NCBI GenBank assembly: GCA_028564675.1
Contig: JAOVVO010000023.1
Span: 124,001 to 188,000 of the forward strand
Length of the DNA stretch: 64,000 nt
Reading direction: 5' to 3'
From: Onchocerca lupi
Lineage: Eukaryota > Nematoda > Chromadorea > Rhabditida > Onchocercidae
A model generated the notes under the pieces. The model made no database searches and had not been told where the DNA came from. It was given only the letters and a program-made list of their open reading frames with translations. Position numbers and translations under genes: made by a program. This document shows positions 38,025 through 51,139 of the stretch, piece by piece; the stretch's first letter is position 1; every line of letters begins with the position of its first letter.

Positions 38025-38100
38025 CTTATTTTAGCCGAGCAAAAATGTACCTTATACCTACCATCCAAACTGGTCAATCATTCGAGAATTACAATTTTCG
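38025..38100 (+). other. 5' leader or upstream exon part of the BTB gene
   Basis: An acceptor (cttattttag, ag at 38033-38034) precedes 66 bases that are open in the BTB frame and read PSKNVPYTYHPNWSIIRELQ before the chosen Met at 38101. Either this is a trans-spliced 5' UTR, or it is coding and an upstream exon was missed. The residues look protein-like (YHPNWSI), so the second option is real. Confidence 0.45.
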
Positions 38101-41100
38101 ATGGTAATCGATAGCGATCATATCTGTGGACAATTGATTGAATCATTACCATTTGCAGTCAAATTTCCAATCGAAAATATCGATTTCATTGTGCATCCTG
38201 ATCTTGATGAGGTTAAGCATGACTTTTTAGCAGTTTTAAAAAAAGATCGATCTGATATGATCACGCTCAATAGTAAGAGTTCTTCTAAGCTATCACTAGT
38301 GTATGAAGCGGATTAGCTTCAGAAAGCAAAAATAATGAATTTTTTAAAATACCAATGTATGATGATATCCTTACAGCCGGTTAACTCAATGCGAAAAATA
38401 TATACGATGCTTTTCAAACCTGGAATGAAACAAAGAAACTTCCTTAATTTTCCAGAAATTACTTCTTGAAATGATACTATCTTATCATCAACTGTTGAAT
38501 GGATAAATTAAATCAAGACATCTTATAAATTTAACAAAAATTTTTGATTACTTTTAATGCTTAGTTTAACTTTCTTCCTGTCTTCATTAATTTTACACTT
38601 AATTAATTTGAAAATTAATTTTATAGACGCATAATCCAATAGTATTACTGTATGGTCGTGCACAAAATGAACTTTCAGAATGGAAGTATACGGTACAACT
38701 TCGAATTAAAACAGGAAGTGGTAGATTTCTTTCGCTGATATTTTCATTTTTCAATAAATAACCATTGAACGTCAATATAGTAGATTTATGTGATAACAGT
38801 TTGTAAATTTGCGTTGCATAGTGATATTACTTTTGCATCAAATTAATCAATGATTACATATCGTACAACAATCAAAGATCACATGTCATATAATAATTAT
38901 CAATCATTTTGTTAATTAATGAATGATTATTGATAAAAGAACAAAATAGACTATTTTGTCTAACCGAATCTTTTATTTCTTTTTTCTTTTTTTATTGTAT
39001 TAACAATTCACTTTTTTTTTTTTTTCAAATTTTACGGGAAGATTTACTTTGTGATATTAACTTTTTGATTTACAACATTTTGAAAATATTCTTTGACTTG
39101 AAAATTTTTAGCCGAGAAGAAGCAAGGAGTACGTGTAGTGGATAAATTACTGGTAGAATTTGGTAATCGAATACCGCCATTGTCATTAAATGTGACAGAT
39201 TTAAAAGTGAGACGAATTAAATTTGAAATGCGATTAATAAACAAGGTTTACGTTTGTTAATGGAATATTTGATATTTTCCAATTAATTACAAATTATTCC
39301 AAAGATATCTATCTATTATTTAAACTGTTGGATATTTTAAGAATTTAAAAATTTTTAATTTTTCTCCTTTCAAAAGTTAAATTTGAAAAGTGTAAACGAT
39401 TTAGAAGAAAAGATTAATTGATCGGTTAGCATAAATTCAAGCCAGGCAATTTTTAAGTTAAGTTTTCGTATTCAAACTTCTTCTTCTAAAATTACGAAAA
39501 AAATTGAAATATTATAGTTGTATGAACAATTGCCGATATTCCAAGATGGCGGAGATATAATATTATTATTTAAACAAAATGAAAAATTATGCGTTGATAA
39601 AGCATTATTAGCTATACATTCTCGTTATATGGGTAAGTAAGATAATTAATTTCAAATTAAAAGATAATAAAAATTATCCATCTCATTTATTGATTTGTAT
39701 ACATCAGAAGATTCGAGGTGATTCGAAACAGAATTCAGACTAAAAAATTAATTCTTTATTATATGTCGTGGATAATAATTTCTCATAGTAATAGAAGATA
39801 AGCATTTATAATTAATTGGTAATTAGCTGTTTCGCGAATTTATACTTTGATTATTAGCTCTAATTAATTTTCAATTTTCCAATTTAGATTTAATTTGATA
39901 TTTTTTAAAGTTGCTTCATCATAATGGTTACTTTGATTTATGTGAAATTTATACAAGATTAAAAATGAAATTCTTCTATTTATTAAAATTAAAATTTTTT
40001 GATTATTTCTTTTTTTTCGTTGAATTGCAAAGAAAATTAGTTAAATATTTGATTTTTATAGCATCAATGCTTCACGATGCAGCACCTAATGCTATAATTG
40101 ATATGTGTTTGTTTGATCGTGATGATTTTTTGGAATTACTTTATCAAATTTACGGCACCATGCGACCAATTTCAGCGAATCTTGTCGCACTTTCACGAGC
40201 AGCGATTAGTTATAAAGCTGATGTAATCCTAGCTCGGATCACTGAATTTATAGCTAATCTTGATGTTAGCTCGTAATTTAACAATGATTAATTTATATTG
40301 CATAGCATGATTGATCAATACAGCCTGATCAAATTGATCAAACAAATGGGATAGTTTGACAGTCGGTAGTACATGCCAATTTTTTCAAAATTCGCTTAAA
40401 AATTTTGTTTAAAAATCATTAGGCTTTTAAATCTTTATAGACAAAATGGAATAAGTATTTTGTTAGTATCGTAAGTGAAATATCCGGATTTCCGGATTTC
40501 CGACTACAATCTACTTCCTATTAGCTTAACCACACTCCTAATCAACAATGAACTTAAAATATCTGCTATAAAATGACGAATCAATTCAATTTTTAAATAA
40601 ATGATTGATCATTAGGCTTTTAAATCTTTATAAACAAAATCCTTTGTATCAAAAATTTGATTGCTTATTCAATACATGATGCAAACTTTTTCCTGTTACA
40701 TTTAAGATGGATTTAATTTCCAAATTTCAATTAGCTATTCAATTGGAATTAGATCGCACACTGATCGAATTAGTTTACGATGCCGAACAGAAAGGTCAAT
40801 AAATAATAAATAATAATTGTTTGTTGAATTTTTATATAAATCAAATCAATATATACAATTTTTTTTTTTTTTTGATAAAATAATTAGTTAAAATAACGAA
40901 AAAATTGAAAAAAATTACGAAATAAAAAAAAAAAAATCCAACGAAAAGTATATAATTTATAGGTAAGTGGAGAGATCTCATTGAACAGGGATTTGAACCA
41001 AAATCGCTTGGTACCGAAATTTACCATCATATTATTTGTCCGGCAATAATTAAAGTACATTTAGCATCAATCAAATTTTTTAAACTTCATTTTTACATTT

Positions 41101-42638
41101 TTAGGAATTATTTAAATTGAAAAAGGAAAGATTTTAAAAAATTTGATAATTTATAGGCTCGGCAATATCGCTTAGGTATCAGTCCTTATCCATCATATTC
41201 ACAATTTAATTTTCATATTCCACAAGATCCATATACTGTACCATTGTTGGTACCAGATCAAATATTATATGTTAATAAAGGAATATTATCATTGTATAAT
41301 ATCAATGTTTTGGAAAATTTACAAGGCAAATTGTTGTTTTTTTTTTTTTTTACTTTTTTTTTTCTTTCAGTTTTGAAGATTTCACAAATAATTTTTACTA
41401 AAATTCTAACATTTAAAATTTTTGATTTACTTAAATAAATATTACTTTATTTTAGTTGGAAAAGCCTAAATTAAATTTCATTCAAATGCTTGTAGAAGTT
41501 TTTTTTTTTTTTTTTTTTTTCTACAGGTGGATATTTTCTACGAATAACATCAACATTGGTCGAATCTTGTACCAAAGCAGGTATTACTATAATAGATTTA
41601 ATCGTGAAAATGTTACAACATATGTATCCTGGCCAAGCAATCGTGCCAGGGCCTTACATTCGACCGATGATGTTATTGGCCGAGGAACATGGAATGAATC
41701 GATTATTGAATAATTTATGCGAAGTTAGTCTTTATTTATATCGGATATTCTTAAAAAAAACTTTATACTTCTTGGCCAAAGATTTATTCACTAAGCAATT
41801 TTTCGCATCAAAAAAAATGTCTCTACGGTAGTTTTTAGCCGGCATGTTTTAAATTTAACTAAAATTTTATTTAATTAAATTTTATTTAATTTAATTAAAT
41901 TATTTAATTGAACATTTATTTAAAAATATTAAAATTAAGGTTGAAGTGAAATTAAATCAATTTAGATAAGATGGATTTACAGAAATTAATCGCAAATTTT
42001 ACTTATAAATTAAATAATTCGATATTTTCTTGAAGATGCTAGCATTGAGGCCAACATTATCACCGACAACAATGCTTGAACATTTTGAACTTGCAAGCAG
42101 ATATCATCATTTCAATTTACTATATGCAAATCTCTTACGTATGGAAGGAAGGTAAGCTTTTAAATTTATTGAATTTTTTTCTCTAAATTTTAACCGAAAA
42201 GAAAAAAATTCAATTTCTATAGTTTCAAACGAAAAGTTGGCGAAATGATTGCACTCGAAAAGTTTGATGAATTACCGGAAGACCTTCAGCGACAAATTCT
42301 AGATCGGCAAAATTCCGGATGGGCGTTGAATAATCATTGCTTAGCAAAGTAAGTTCACAAATTCGAAATTCAATTTTTATTTCTTTTTTTAACTAATCAA
42401 TCAATACTGCCATCTTTCAACACATGATATCACTTCGAGTCAGAATTTCTAATATTCATTTTTTTCTTTTTTTCTTCTCAGTGTGCCAACTTTAAATATG
42501 GAAAGAACGATATCGTTAGATTATGGTGGCTCAAAACCGAATGCATTTGAGAACGATCCTAGTTTGCAAACCTTTCAAGGCATGAAATCAGTAGAAGCAT
42601 TTGGTTCCGTGAAAGAAATGAAAATTACAAATACATAA
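38101..42638 (+). CDS. Protein with two BTB/POZ domains
   Basis: Twelve exons: 38101-38298, 38627-38720, 39112-39206, 39518-39632, 40062-40264, 40707-40794, 40963-41054, 41157-41325, 41527-41723, 42036-42151, 42223-42348, 42482-42638; 549 residues from the chosen Met, all junctions in phase. Residues about 130-235 form a BTB-like fold (GGDIILLFKQNEKLCVDKAL then AIHSRYMASML). A second one starts at about residue 335 (LYVNKGILSLYN, GGYFLRITSTL, then MMLLAEEHGMNRLLNNLCE) and is followed by a helical BACK-like stretch (LPEDLQRQILDRQNSGW). BTB domains mediate dimerisation and often recruit cullin-3 ligases; no substrate domain such as Kelch or MATH is clear, although the N-terminus is beta-rich. 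The intron after 41325 must use a GC donor. A poly(A) signal AATAAA lies near 42700. The exact family member is not recognised; start uncertain. Confidence 0.75.
40415..40640 (+). repeat. 33-bp intronic direct repeat (40415-40447, 40608-40640)
   Basis: ATCATTAGGCTTTTAAATC followed by TTTATAGACAAAAT recurs 193 bases downstream with one mismatch, inside an intron of the BTB gene. A small TCCGGATTTCCGGATTTCCG tandem lies between the copies. Confidence 0.8.
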
Positions 42639-43586
42639 AATTTCTAATTATTATTTATTCCAAGAATAGCAATGAAGCAGAACAGTTTTGTTTGAATGAA
42701 ATAAACTTTTTTTTTTTTTTTTTGAAAAATCAATCCTATTAAGATCAAAGGGCAAACTGGTCTAAAATTATTCAAACAATTATCGAATATTTGAATAATT
42801 TCATGAGCAATGTTAATTTGAATTTGTTTTTCTCCATGCATATGCCATATAAATCTATTAATTTCTTAATAAAATTTTTCCGATCACTTAATTAATGCTT
42901 TATTTCAACACTAAATTTTATCTATGTGCAATCATTCAAATGGAAATACATTTTAATGTTTCTTTTTTTATCGATTTAAAAATTGAAATAATGTTTGATT
43001 AATTATTTTGAATTTTTTATTACATTATTTCTCAAGCTGAAAAAGAAATACTTTTGATGGAAGATAAAACTTTCCGGAAATCATCAGAATCAGTTTCAGA
43101 TATTCAAAAATATATATTAAGATGCGTTTGTGCATACACATACTGAATATATGCGGGCATTTCGTAAAACCCGCTTGATTGTAGAATATCTCAAATCCAT
43201 GATTACCAAAATCTTCACACGACCACATTCTCTCCTATTCTTTCATTCCGTTCTTTTGCAATTTTTTTGAAAATTTTCGTGTCAGAGAAAACGCATTATA
43301 TAAATTTTTATTATTATGAAATAACTTCACTTATATCCTAAATTTGTGTTTTAATATTTTTAACTTTCCAGTCTAAGTTTTGAAAGAGCTAACTTCATGT
43401 CTTTCCAAATTTAATTAATTTGATTTTTCCAATATTAAAAAAAAATTTTTTTCTTTAGCTTTCGACAAGTATACTTTTTTATTTTTTCAAAGCAACTATT
43501 AATCAAATAATCTAATCACGGATTTTTGAGACACAAATTGATTTTTCTTTTCAAAAAATACAAATTTCTAAACATTATCGAATGCT
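42639..43586. other. Convergent intergenic region
   Basis: 0.95 kb between the stop codons of the BTB gene (+) and the repeat protein (-). Holds the two 3' UTRs. No further gene seen. Confidence 0.6.
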
Positions 43587-46500
43587 CTAGCTAGCGATTT
43601 TTTTCGAATTCTTTTCATCATCTGATGATTCTGATTCGTCATCTTCTGATTTCTTCTTTTCTTTTCGAGAACTTAAAGTCTCATTTTTCGATGGTTCAGC
43701 GATATCTTCTGCTGTACCAGCCACTTTTAAATCTTTTTCAGCATTCATATTTGCTTCATCCAATGGTATGACCATTTTCTTATCTGTTTTATTCTCTTTC
43801 ATTAGTATGCCTAACTTTAATTCATTTGTCATTGTCGCTGGAATGGGTAAGAATTTTGTTGACTCTACTGTTAGCTTTGATTCTTCGTTTCTCGATGATG
43901 ATAGTATGGACAATGTCTCAGTTGTTGATTTCGATTCCACATCTCCAGTTAATTTTTCCATTCCGGATGCTAAAAATGTGCTAGCTATTTCAATTTTCGG
44001 TCTTGAAATAGATTCCGCTATTGGCAGGAATGATGAAACCAAAACTTCAGTCCCTAATTTCTTCGTAGATTCTGTTGATGACGAAACTGGTAAAATCGAT
44101 AATTCAGTTTTTGGATTTTCAAGAGATTCAGATGACATTGATGGCTGAGTCGGAGATTCAGATGACATTGTGGTAAATTCTTTTCGAGGCACTGCTGATC
44201 GCTGTGTTTCCACTGTTTTGACGGATTCTGTTGATGGCAATGCTGGTGAGATTGATAATTCCGTTTCTGGCTTTTCAAAAGATTCAGATGACATCGATGG
44301 CTGTGTCGGAGATTCAGATGACATTGTGATAAATTCTTTTAGTGGTACTGCTGATTGCTGCGCTTCTGTTTTGACGGATTCTGTTGATGGCAATGCTGGT
44401 AAGATCGATGATTCAGTTTCTGGCTTTCCAAGAGATTCAGATGACACCGATGGCTGCGTCGGAGATTCAGATGACATTGTGATAAATTCTTTTACTGGTA
44501 CTGCTGATTGCTGCGCTTCCGTTTTGACGGATTCTGTTGATGGCAATGCTGGTAAGATCGATGATTCAGTTTCTGGCTTTCCAAGAGATTCAGATGACAC
44601 CGATGGCTGCGTCGGAGATTCAGATGACATTGCAACAAATTCTTTTAGTGGCACTGCTGATTGCTGCGTTTCTGTTGTTTTGACGGATTCTGTTGATGGC
44701 AATGTGGGTGAGATCAATAATTCAGTTTCTGGCTTCTCAAGAGATTCAGATGACATCGATGGCTGAGTCGGAGATTCGGATGACATTGTGACAAATTCTT
44801 TTAGTGGCACTGCTGATTGCTGCGCTTCTGTTGTTTTGACGGATTCTGTTGATGGCAATGCGGGTAAGATCAATAATTCAGCTTCTGCCTTCTCAAGAGA
44901 TTCAGATGACATCGATGGCTGCGTCGGAGATTCGGATGACATTATGACAGATTCTTTTAGTGGCACTGCTGATTGCTGCGCTTCTGTTGTTTTGACGGAT
45001 TCTGTTGATGGCAATGCTGGTGAGATCAATAATTCCGTTTCTGGCTTCTCAAGAGATTCAGATGACATCGATGGCTGCGTCGGAGATTCAGATGACATTG
45101 TGACAAATTCTTTTAGTGGCACTGCTGATTGCCGCGCTTCTGTTGTTTTGACGGATTCTGTTGCTGGCAATGCTGGCGAGATCAATAATTCAGTTTCTGG
45201 TTGTTCAAGAGATTCAGATGACATTGATGTCGCCGTCGGAAATTCAGTTCTTGGTACTGCGATAGATTCTTTTAATGACATTGATGGTTCAGTTGATTGT
45301 TGCTTTTCTATTGTTTTGACGGATTCTACTGGTGTCACTGTTGATGATAATTCAATTTCTGGTTTAGTTAAAGATCGTACTGTTGGTGTTATGATTCGTA
45401 ATTGTGCTGCCGTCTGTATAAGAGATCTGAGCAGTGGTAGCGGTGAAGCCAATAATTTGGTTTCTTGCTTTGCAGTGGATTCTATTAGTGATGTAGGTGG
45501 TGGAGTAGATGATTTGATTAATGACTTCGAAACAGATTCCTTTTCTGTAGCGGAAACCGAACTTGGTGACATAGTTGTTTGCTTTGAAACAGTTTCATTC
45601 GATTGCAGTAATTGCGTTTCTAGATTTGAATCAGATTCTGCTTCTGATTCGGCTGATTGACTTGATTGGGTGTCCGATATTGGAGTTGATAATTTCATGA
45701 ACTTTTCCTCTACTTTTGGCATTTCAGATTTACTTTCTTCCAGTAATTTATCCTTTGCAGTTTTTTCCATTATACGTCGTGAAGAAGATTCCGTTGAAAC
45801 GGTTGAGATGGAGGAGCTACTTGTTTGCGGGATTTCTGAACCTAAGCCAATTACAACTTTTTGTTTTTCTGCTTCTCTTTTTCCAGACTCATTTATGTAG
45901 TGTGAGAGGCCTTCTATTTGATCAGTCTTCTTTGGCTCCTAAAAAAGTAACTGCATGATTAGTATAATTCGAAAAGTCCTTATCCAATCTGATCTAAAAT
46001 TCGAAACCTCACAGCTCGAATCTCCATGCATAATCTTGAAAATGAAAAGATTAATGTTGAAACAAATGTGATACAATGCTATCGATCAAAATATTTACAG
46101 AAATCTTTCTATAGTTTAACAGTGGACTATATGAAATGATTCTATAGTCGATAAGTGCATATGACCTCTCATGGAATCTCTATTCAACTATTTCATCATA
46201 GATGCCTACTTCAACCGTATAAATTATATAATATTACCTCAATGAATTTATTATTCATTTTTTTTTTTATTTCTTCTCCCACTTTTTCTTCGTATTGACT
46301 TTCTGTAGCATCATCCAAAATTTTTCGCTTTTTTGTATCCATCTTTGTTAATTTTCGGATAGTTTTCGCTAAAAATCAGAAATCAACCATTTGAACTATA
46401 GCTACATATTTCTTTCAGGAAATTCACAAATTCTGGGATGTTCACTTCAATAAACAGCGAAGAATGGTCGACACTGTTATCAGGTCTACTAATGATTCCG

Positions 46501-49500
46501 CAATCCAAATTATCGGCGTACAGATCCATCTTTTTCTGCCTTTAATATTTAAAATTCTATTAAATTATTACCAGTTATACTTTCCATTTCTGTTGCTTTG
46601 CTTTTGCTTTCCACTTTCTCTGAAATATAATTCATTTTTCGGTCGTAATTTTAAATTTAGATTAAAATTAATTTTGTATATAGGAATTGAAAATAAATTC
46701 AAATTATGGAATTCAGCTGCAGTCTTATTTAACTATGAATTTTCAATGCTTTTTAATTTCTTTCTTTTTTTGAGCTCTCAATAAAGTCAATAACTGCATA
46801 TTTTACGATAGTCTAGTAAAATTATTGTACAGCAAAATAAAAGGCATGAAAAAGTATTTAAATAATAATTTGAAAAGTACGTAATGCTTAAAAAGGTAAT
46901 CTATTGACTAACTAAATTTCAGATTTTGGATTTTTTCTTCATATATTTTTAATAATAACAGAATACAAGAAAAAAACAGAATTTTTGTGAATGATGAGAA
47001 TCTGAGGATCTGAAATTTTTAGCATAAATTGCAAGAACAGAAGAAATTTGCAAACTTATAATTTCTTTGCTGGATAATACACTTCAGTGTAATGTTCAAA
47101 TGTTATTACAGTCGAGTACATTCTCGATTGTCAATTAATAATTGCATTTCTCTAATATAATCCATTTTAGGGAATCTAAACCTGATAATCGTTTGGTTTG
47201 TTTTTTGGACATTTTACGGATTGATTCTCTTTGCTTTTTTTCTGTTTTCCGCTTTTCCATTTCTTTTTTCAATTTCAGTTCATCTTCATCTTCGGCAACT
47301 AATTTATTACCTTCTTCCTCACTTTCCTGAAATAAAACTATGCTTTCAGCAACCAGTTAATAAAAAGTTATCTAACATTGAAATTTCTAATTAATAACAC
47401 CATTATCAATTTAACAGAATTATAAAGCATAGATAAGTTACATCACATCCCAGTTAACAATATCCATAAAAAGTCTGTAAATGACAATAAATTTAGGATA
47501 AAACATCGAAGACAATTTATGTTTCAAAAGAAGCAACATGTACTGATATCTAGTTAAATAATTTGGCATAAGAAGCATTATTTCTTATAAATGCAAGCTA
47601 TATCAATTAACTTAATCAATTGATAAAAATAAAAAGTCAAATTGAATTTAAAGATCTGACTGAAACTTTGAAGTAGCTATTCTAAGCTATGATAATCACA
47701 ATTGATCATATCTTGCTTGTTATAAAATTCTTTTCACTTATTTGTTCTTATTGGTTGTTCTTTTTTTTTTTTCTAAAATTAACATGTGAGCTGGTGATAT
47801 CCGTCGGCAAAGCGACAGTTGAAGATAACGAAGGAGATTGCATCATAGAAGACATTGTTGAAATGGTCGATGAAGTTGTACTCGTTCCTTCTGATGTTGT
47901 TGCTGTACTCTCAGGTTGAACGGTTTTCGGTGGTTCCAAAACTTGCTTCCATTTTAATTTACTTCGCATTCTACTATGTGCTGGTCTTCGTACTACTTCC
48001 ACCTCTTCAAATTCGGTTACCTCACCTTCATCGGCCTGTTTCCTTAGTTTCCTCAAAGAGAAAAATTAGTGAAGTTATATTAAATTAATTCATCCACAAT
48101 TATTCATAGTATAATTTAACAGGTAACACTGACTAAGAATTGAGCAAGATAAGATAAATTACAAAGTTGCTTGAAATATCTGAATTATACTTTGCATCAG
48201 AAATTCCTATTGGCCAAAAAACAGTAGTCGATTATAATTTTTGAAGTGTAACGGGTGTAATATTCCAAATTAATTCAAAATGGAAATTTAAAATAGTCTT
48301 TAGTTACTATAAAATAGTCTTTAGCTACCTTCAGAAAAAAAACGAACATAAGTAGAAGGCATACATTTCCATTTTTCTTTTCTCATCCTATGCTTAATTT
48401 GACTTACCTATGATGTGATCGTCGTTTGCCTTTTCGCTTGGACTTACTTCTAAAAAAAAAAGAAAGAAAAAAAAAAACCAGCATATAAACATACATGTGA
48501 ATAAGTGTTCCATTATTTTATGGATTAATTCATGAATGGCAAGTTTGTTCGAAATTTGCAGTCTGTGCTGCCAAGAAAAAAAGTATTCAAATTTTGAATG
48601 ATTTCTTTTTATTGCTGAATGGTAGCGTATTTTGGTTCTAGGTTTGTTTTCCGATACTTTTTTTTTTTTTGGAAATTGGTGATTTGATAAAAAATCGAAA
48701 CGAACTGAAAGAATAAATTATGATCATCGAAATCTCCTAAATTTAGTTACAGGTTAAAATGAAAAATTTTTAAATTACATAATGGTGACTAAAGTTTAGA
48801 TATTCGGATTTATATCTAGCTAATTTTACCCTTTAATCGTTAAAATGAAAACATTCGACTTACCGAAAAATTGGAATAAAGAAAAAATGACTTAAAAGAT
48901 GAATAGTATTTACCGTAATCCGTATAGTAGAGCCTGGCCTTTACAGAAAATACTAACCATGAGACAGAAGTCAACTCAACTTTCAAGTCAACTTAAAAAC
49001 CTAATAAAAAAGATGAAAAAAAACTAAAAATTCATGCGTGAAAAGTTGGTGATCACAAGTTATGACTTAATTGAATTTTGTGAAGTTCCAAAAAAAAATG
49101 TCAGTATAGCTTAATTAGCATAAAATAATCTGTCTCTTTATGTCTGTGTTTTGAACAATTCATCATCATTTAAATTTTAATTAATATGTTACTATTTTAG
49201 GATATAATTTATACTGAAAATGGAAATTTATTACCTGTGCCGAAGTTTTTTAGCTGATTTATCTTTGCTCTCTGAAATAATGAATATTCTATCAAATCGA
49301 TGAATTCTTTTCATAACTTTGATTAATGCTAGACTAATATTTCCGGTTCTCTATCTTGGATTATGAATTTGGAGCAAAATTTTCAATTAAATCAATCATT
49401 TCTTGATTTTCAAATTTTCTCGTTTCTAGTTTCTATGATTTTTAAAAGTAATGTGCTGACTGTTGCAAACAAACAATAGCTAATCACTTCAAAATTAAGG

Positions 49501-49881
49501 AAAATTCAACTGGATACTCGAAGAATTCAAATACGGAGCAAAAAATTATTTAACTGATGTTAGCCTAATTTATTCGCACTTTATGTAAATATTTTCTGTT
49601 TTTAAGAGTTAATTCGAATCTCTTCATATGATTTCTTAATCTTTCGAACTTTCCACCTTCTCTCGCTTTCAATTTGTCCATTTCAAATATTCAGGTCTTT
49701 TTAGATATCATAAATTTATTGCATTTGTTATCAGCAAAAAAAAAAGATACTGTTAAAAGAATAGTCAATACAAAATTAATATAGATAAACGTTATCGACT
49801 CGGGATTTCTTCTTAACTTACGGATTCGAAGAAGCTAAACATTTTTCCAATCTCAAATTACTTACTACGACCGCGCTGCAT
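43587..49881 (-). CDS. Ser/Thr/Pro/Glu-rich tandem-repeat protein, function unknown
   Basis: Seven exons (complement): 49866-49881, 49235-49271, 48408-48449, 47784-48051, 47182-47326, 46238-46368, 43587-45938; 996 residues, all in phase. The first ~35 residues are extremely basic (RGRKSKDKSAKKLRHRSKSK, then RKGKRRSHHR), resembling nuclear or RNA/DNA-binding tails. A mixed charged middle (KRKTEKKQRESIRKMSKKQ) suggests coiled or disordered structure. The last exon (from residue 214) is a low-complexity S/T/P/E region with at least seven copies of a 51-52-residue repeat and ends in an acidic-basic tail (KKKSEDDESESSDDEKN). No enzymatic domain, signal peptide or membrane helix is visible. The 16-base first exon reads MQRGR; the tattgttttcatgcag context could instead be an acceptor for an upstream exon, so the N-terminus is uncertain. 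No orthologue recognised; it could be a chromatin or nucleolar scaffold, which is only a guess. Confidence 0.75.
44120..45245 (-). repeat. Tandem 153/156-bp coding repeat array
   Basis: The marker GATTCAGATGACAT (plus strand, with variants) preceded by AGA recurs at 44125, 44281, 44434, 44587, 44743, 44899, 45055 and 45211: spacings of 156, 153, 153, 156, 156, 156 and 156. The 153-base units lack one codon (VKTEAQQ against VKTTEAQQ). Consensus parts in the protein are SMSSESLEKPETELLISPAL, PSTESVKTTEAQQSAVPLKE and FVTMSSESPTQP. Neighbouring units are far more alike than the flanks, so the array has been homogenised by unequal exchange or gene conversion. Confidence 0.95.
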
Positions 49882-50056
49882 GAAAACAATAGAGAAGTCG
49901 ATTTGAAACGTCGATTTACTCTGAATTAGCAACCACTCATTATACATCTAAAAACTGGAAACAAAATTTTGCGGCATTAACGACACTTTATATTATCAAT
50001 TATTCCATTCGAAATTTTGAATAATTTATCCTGCATATCATAATTAATCAGATTTC

Positions 50057-50129
50057 TTCGATTCTAATTCCTTTCCATTGGAAGAACTCTAATTCCTTTC
50101 CATTTTTTCGATTCTAATTCCTTTCCATT
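50057..50129 (+). repeat. Short tandem repeat, 23-bp unit
   Basis: TTCGATTCTAATTCCTTTCC plus ATT occurs at 50057-50079 and 50107-50129, with a truncated copy (CTCTAATTCCTTTCCATT) at 50087-50104 between them. Confidence 0.85.
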
Positions 50130-51139
50130 CAAGTTTGCTACAAACCATACGATGGTATGCAACGTTGACTGACCAAATGGTTTGTTGTTTTTGGTTCGTT
50201 CAATTTCTTGATGAGTGGAAGAAGGCTTACTCTTCGGTTATTCAGTTTCAAAATTTTTAGGTGTAATATGGAAGTTGCTTAGCCCATTTTTATCTGAAGG
50301 TAGTCCTTTAATGATTTTTGATCTCTTGGATTCGCGGAGCATAACTTTATCCGTAATTTGAGAAGAAATCCCGAATCAGTGAACTTTATATCAGTTTTAT
50401 ATGACTCTTGATTTTTTTTTTTGCTTATAACAACTAGAATAGATTTGTGATAGCTAACTTTGACTGCTCGCTTAGTTAGCTCACCAATTGAAAATTCTAT
50501 GTTAGGGATTTGACTGAGAGATGCATTATGCGCAAGTTTTATTTTTTTTAGAAAAAATCACTTCTGTGGATGATATCAATCATTTCACATGAAGAATTAA
50601 AACTGCTAATGCGTGCTTTTTGTTAGTAGAAGCAGTAACACTTAAGTTACATCAATTCTTACATAACTTCATGTCTCATTTATGTGATTTTAATATGGAG
50701 GGTATATTTATAAGACCTCGTGGATATTTTACACAGTTTCATATTAATCCTGCCTGTCTACTCGTTTGATTTTTACTTGAATAAATCTTTCTACTTAATT
50801 TTCTTTCATTTTAGCTTTACTTTTCTGATCTATCAACTTGAATCTGTTGTCCATTCTTATAGTACTTAAATCTTATTTACTTTAGTTTTGCATCTTACAT
50901 GAGTTAAATGAATCGTATTGGATGCTCCTCATTTACTCAATCATCTTGACTTATCGACTTATAGTCCCTATTAGCTATGTCTAAGCAATGTCACTTGACT
51001 AATCACACTAATGAACGCATAATTTTTAATTAATGAAATTCATGAATTAACATGTATTTACCGTTTTATTTTCCATCTATTCATTTGTATCATGTAATAT
51101 TTCTTGTCTTATTACTGTTCGATCTTACGCTGTTCTTAC

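Noticed and set aside
44170..45660. Two long plus-strand frames (198 and 290 codons) as a gene
   Set aside because: They lie exactly antisense to the repeat array and share its period; no splice signals, starts or domains of their own. The minus-strand frame continues through spliced exons with consistent phase.
46464..46784. 106-codon plus-strand frame as a membrane protein
   Set aside because: It lies inside an intron of the minus-strand repeat gene, and its Phe/Leu/Tyr-rich content is what AT-rich DNA yields by chance.
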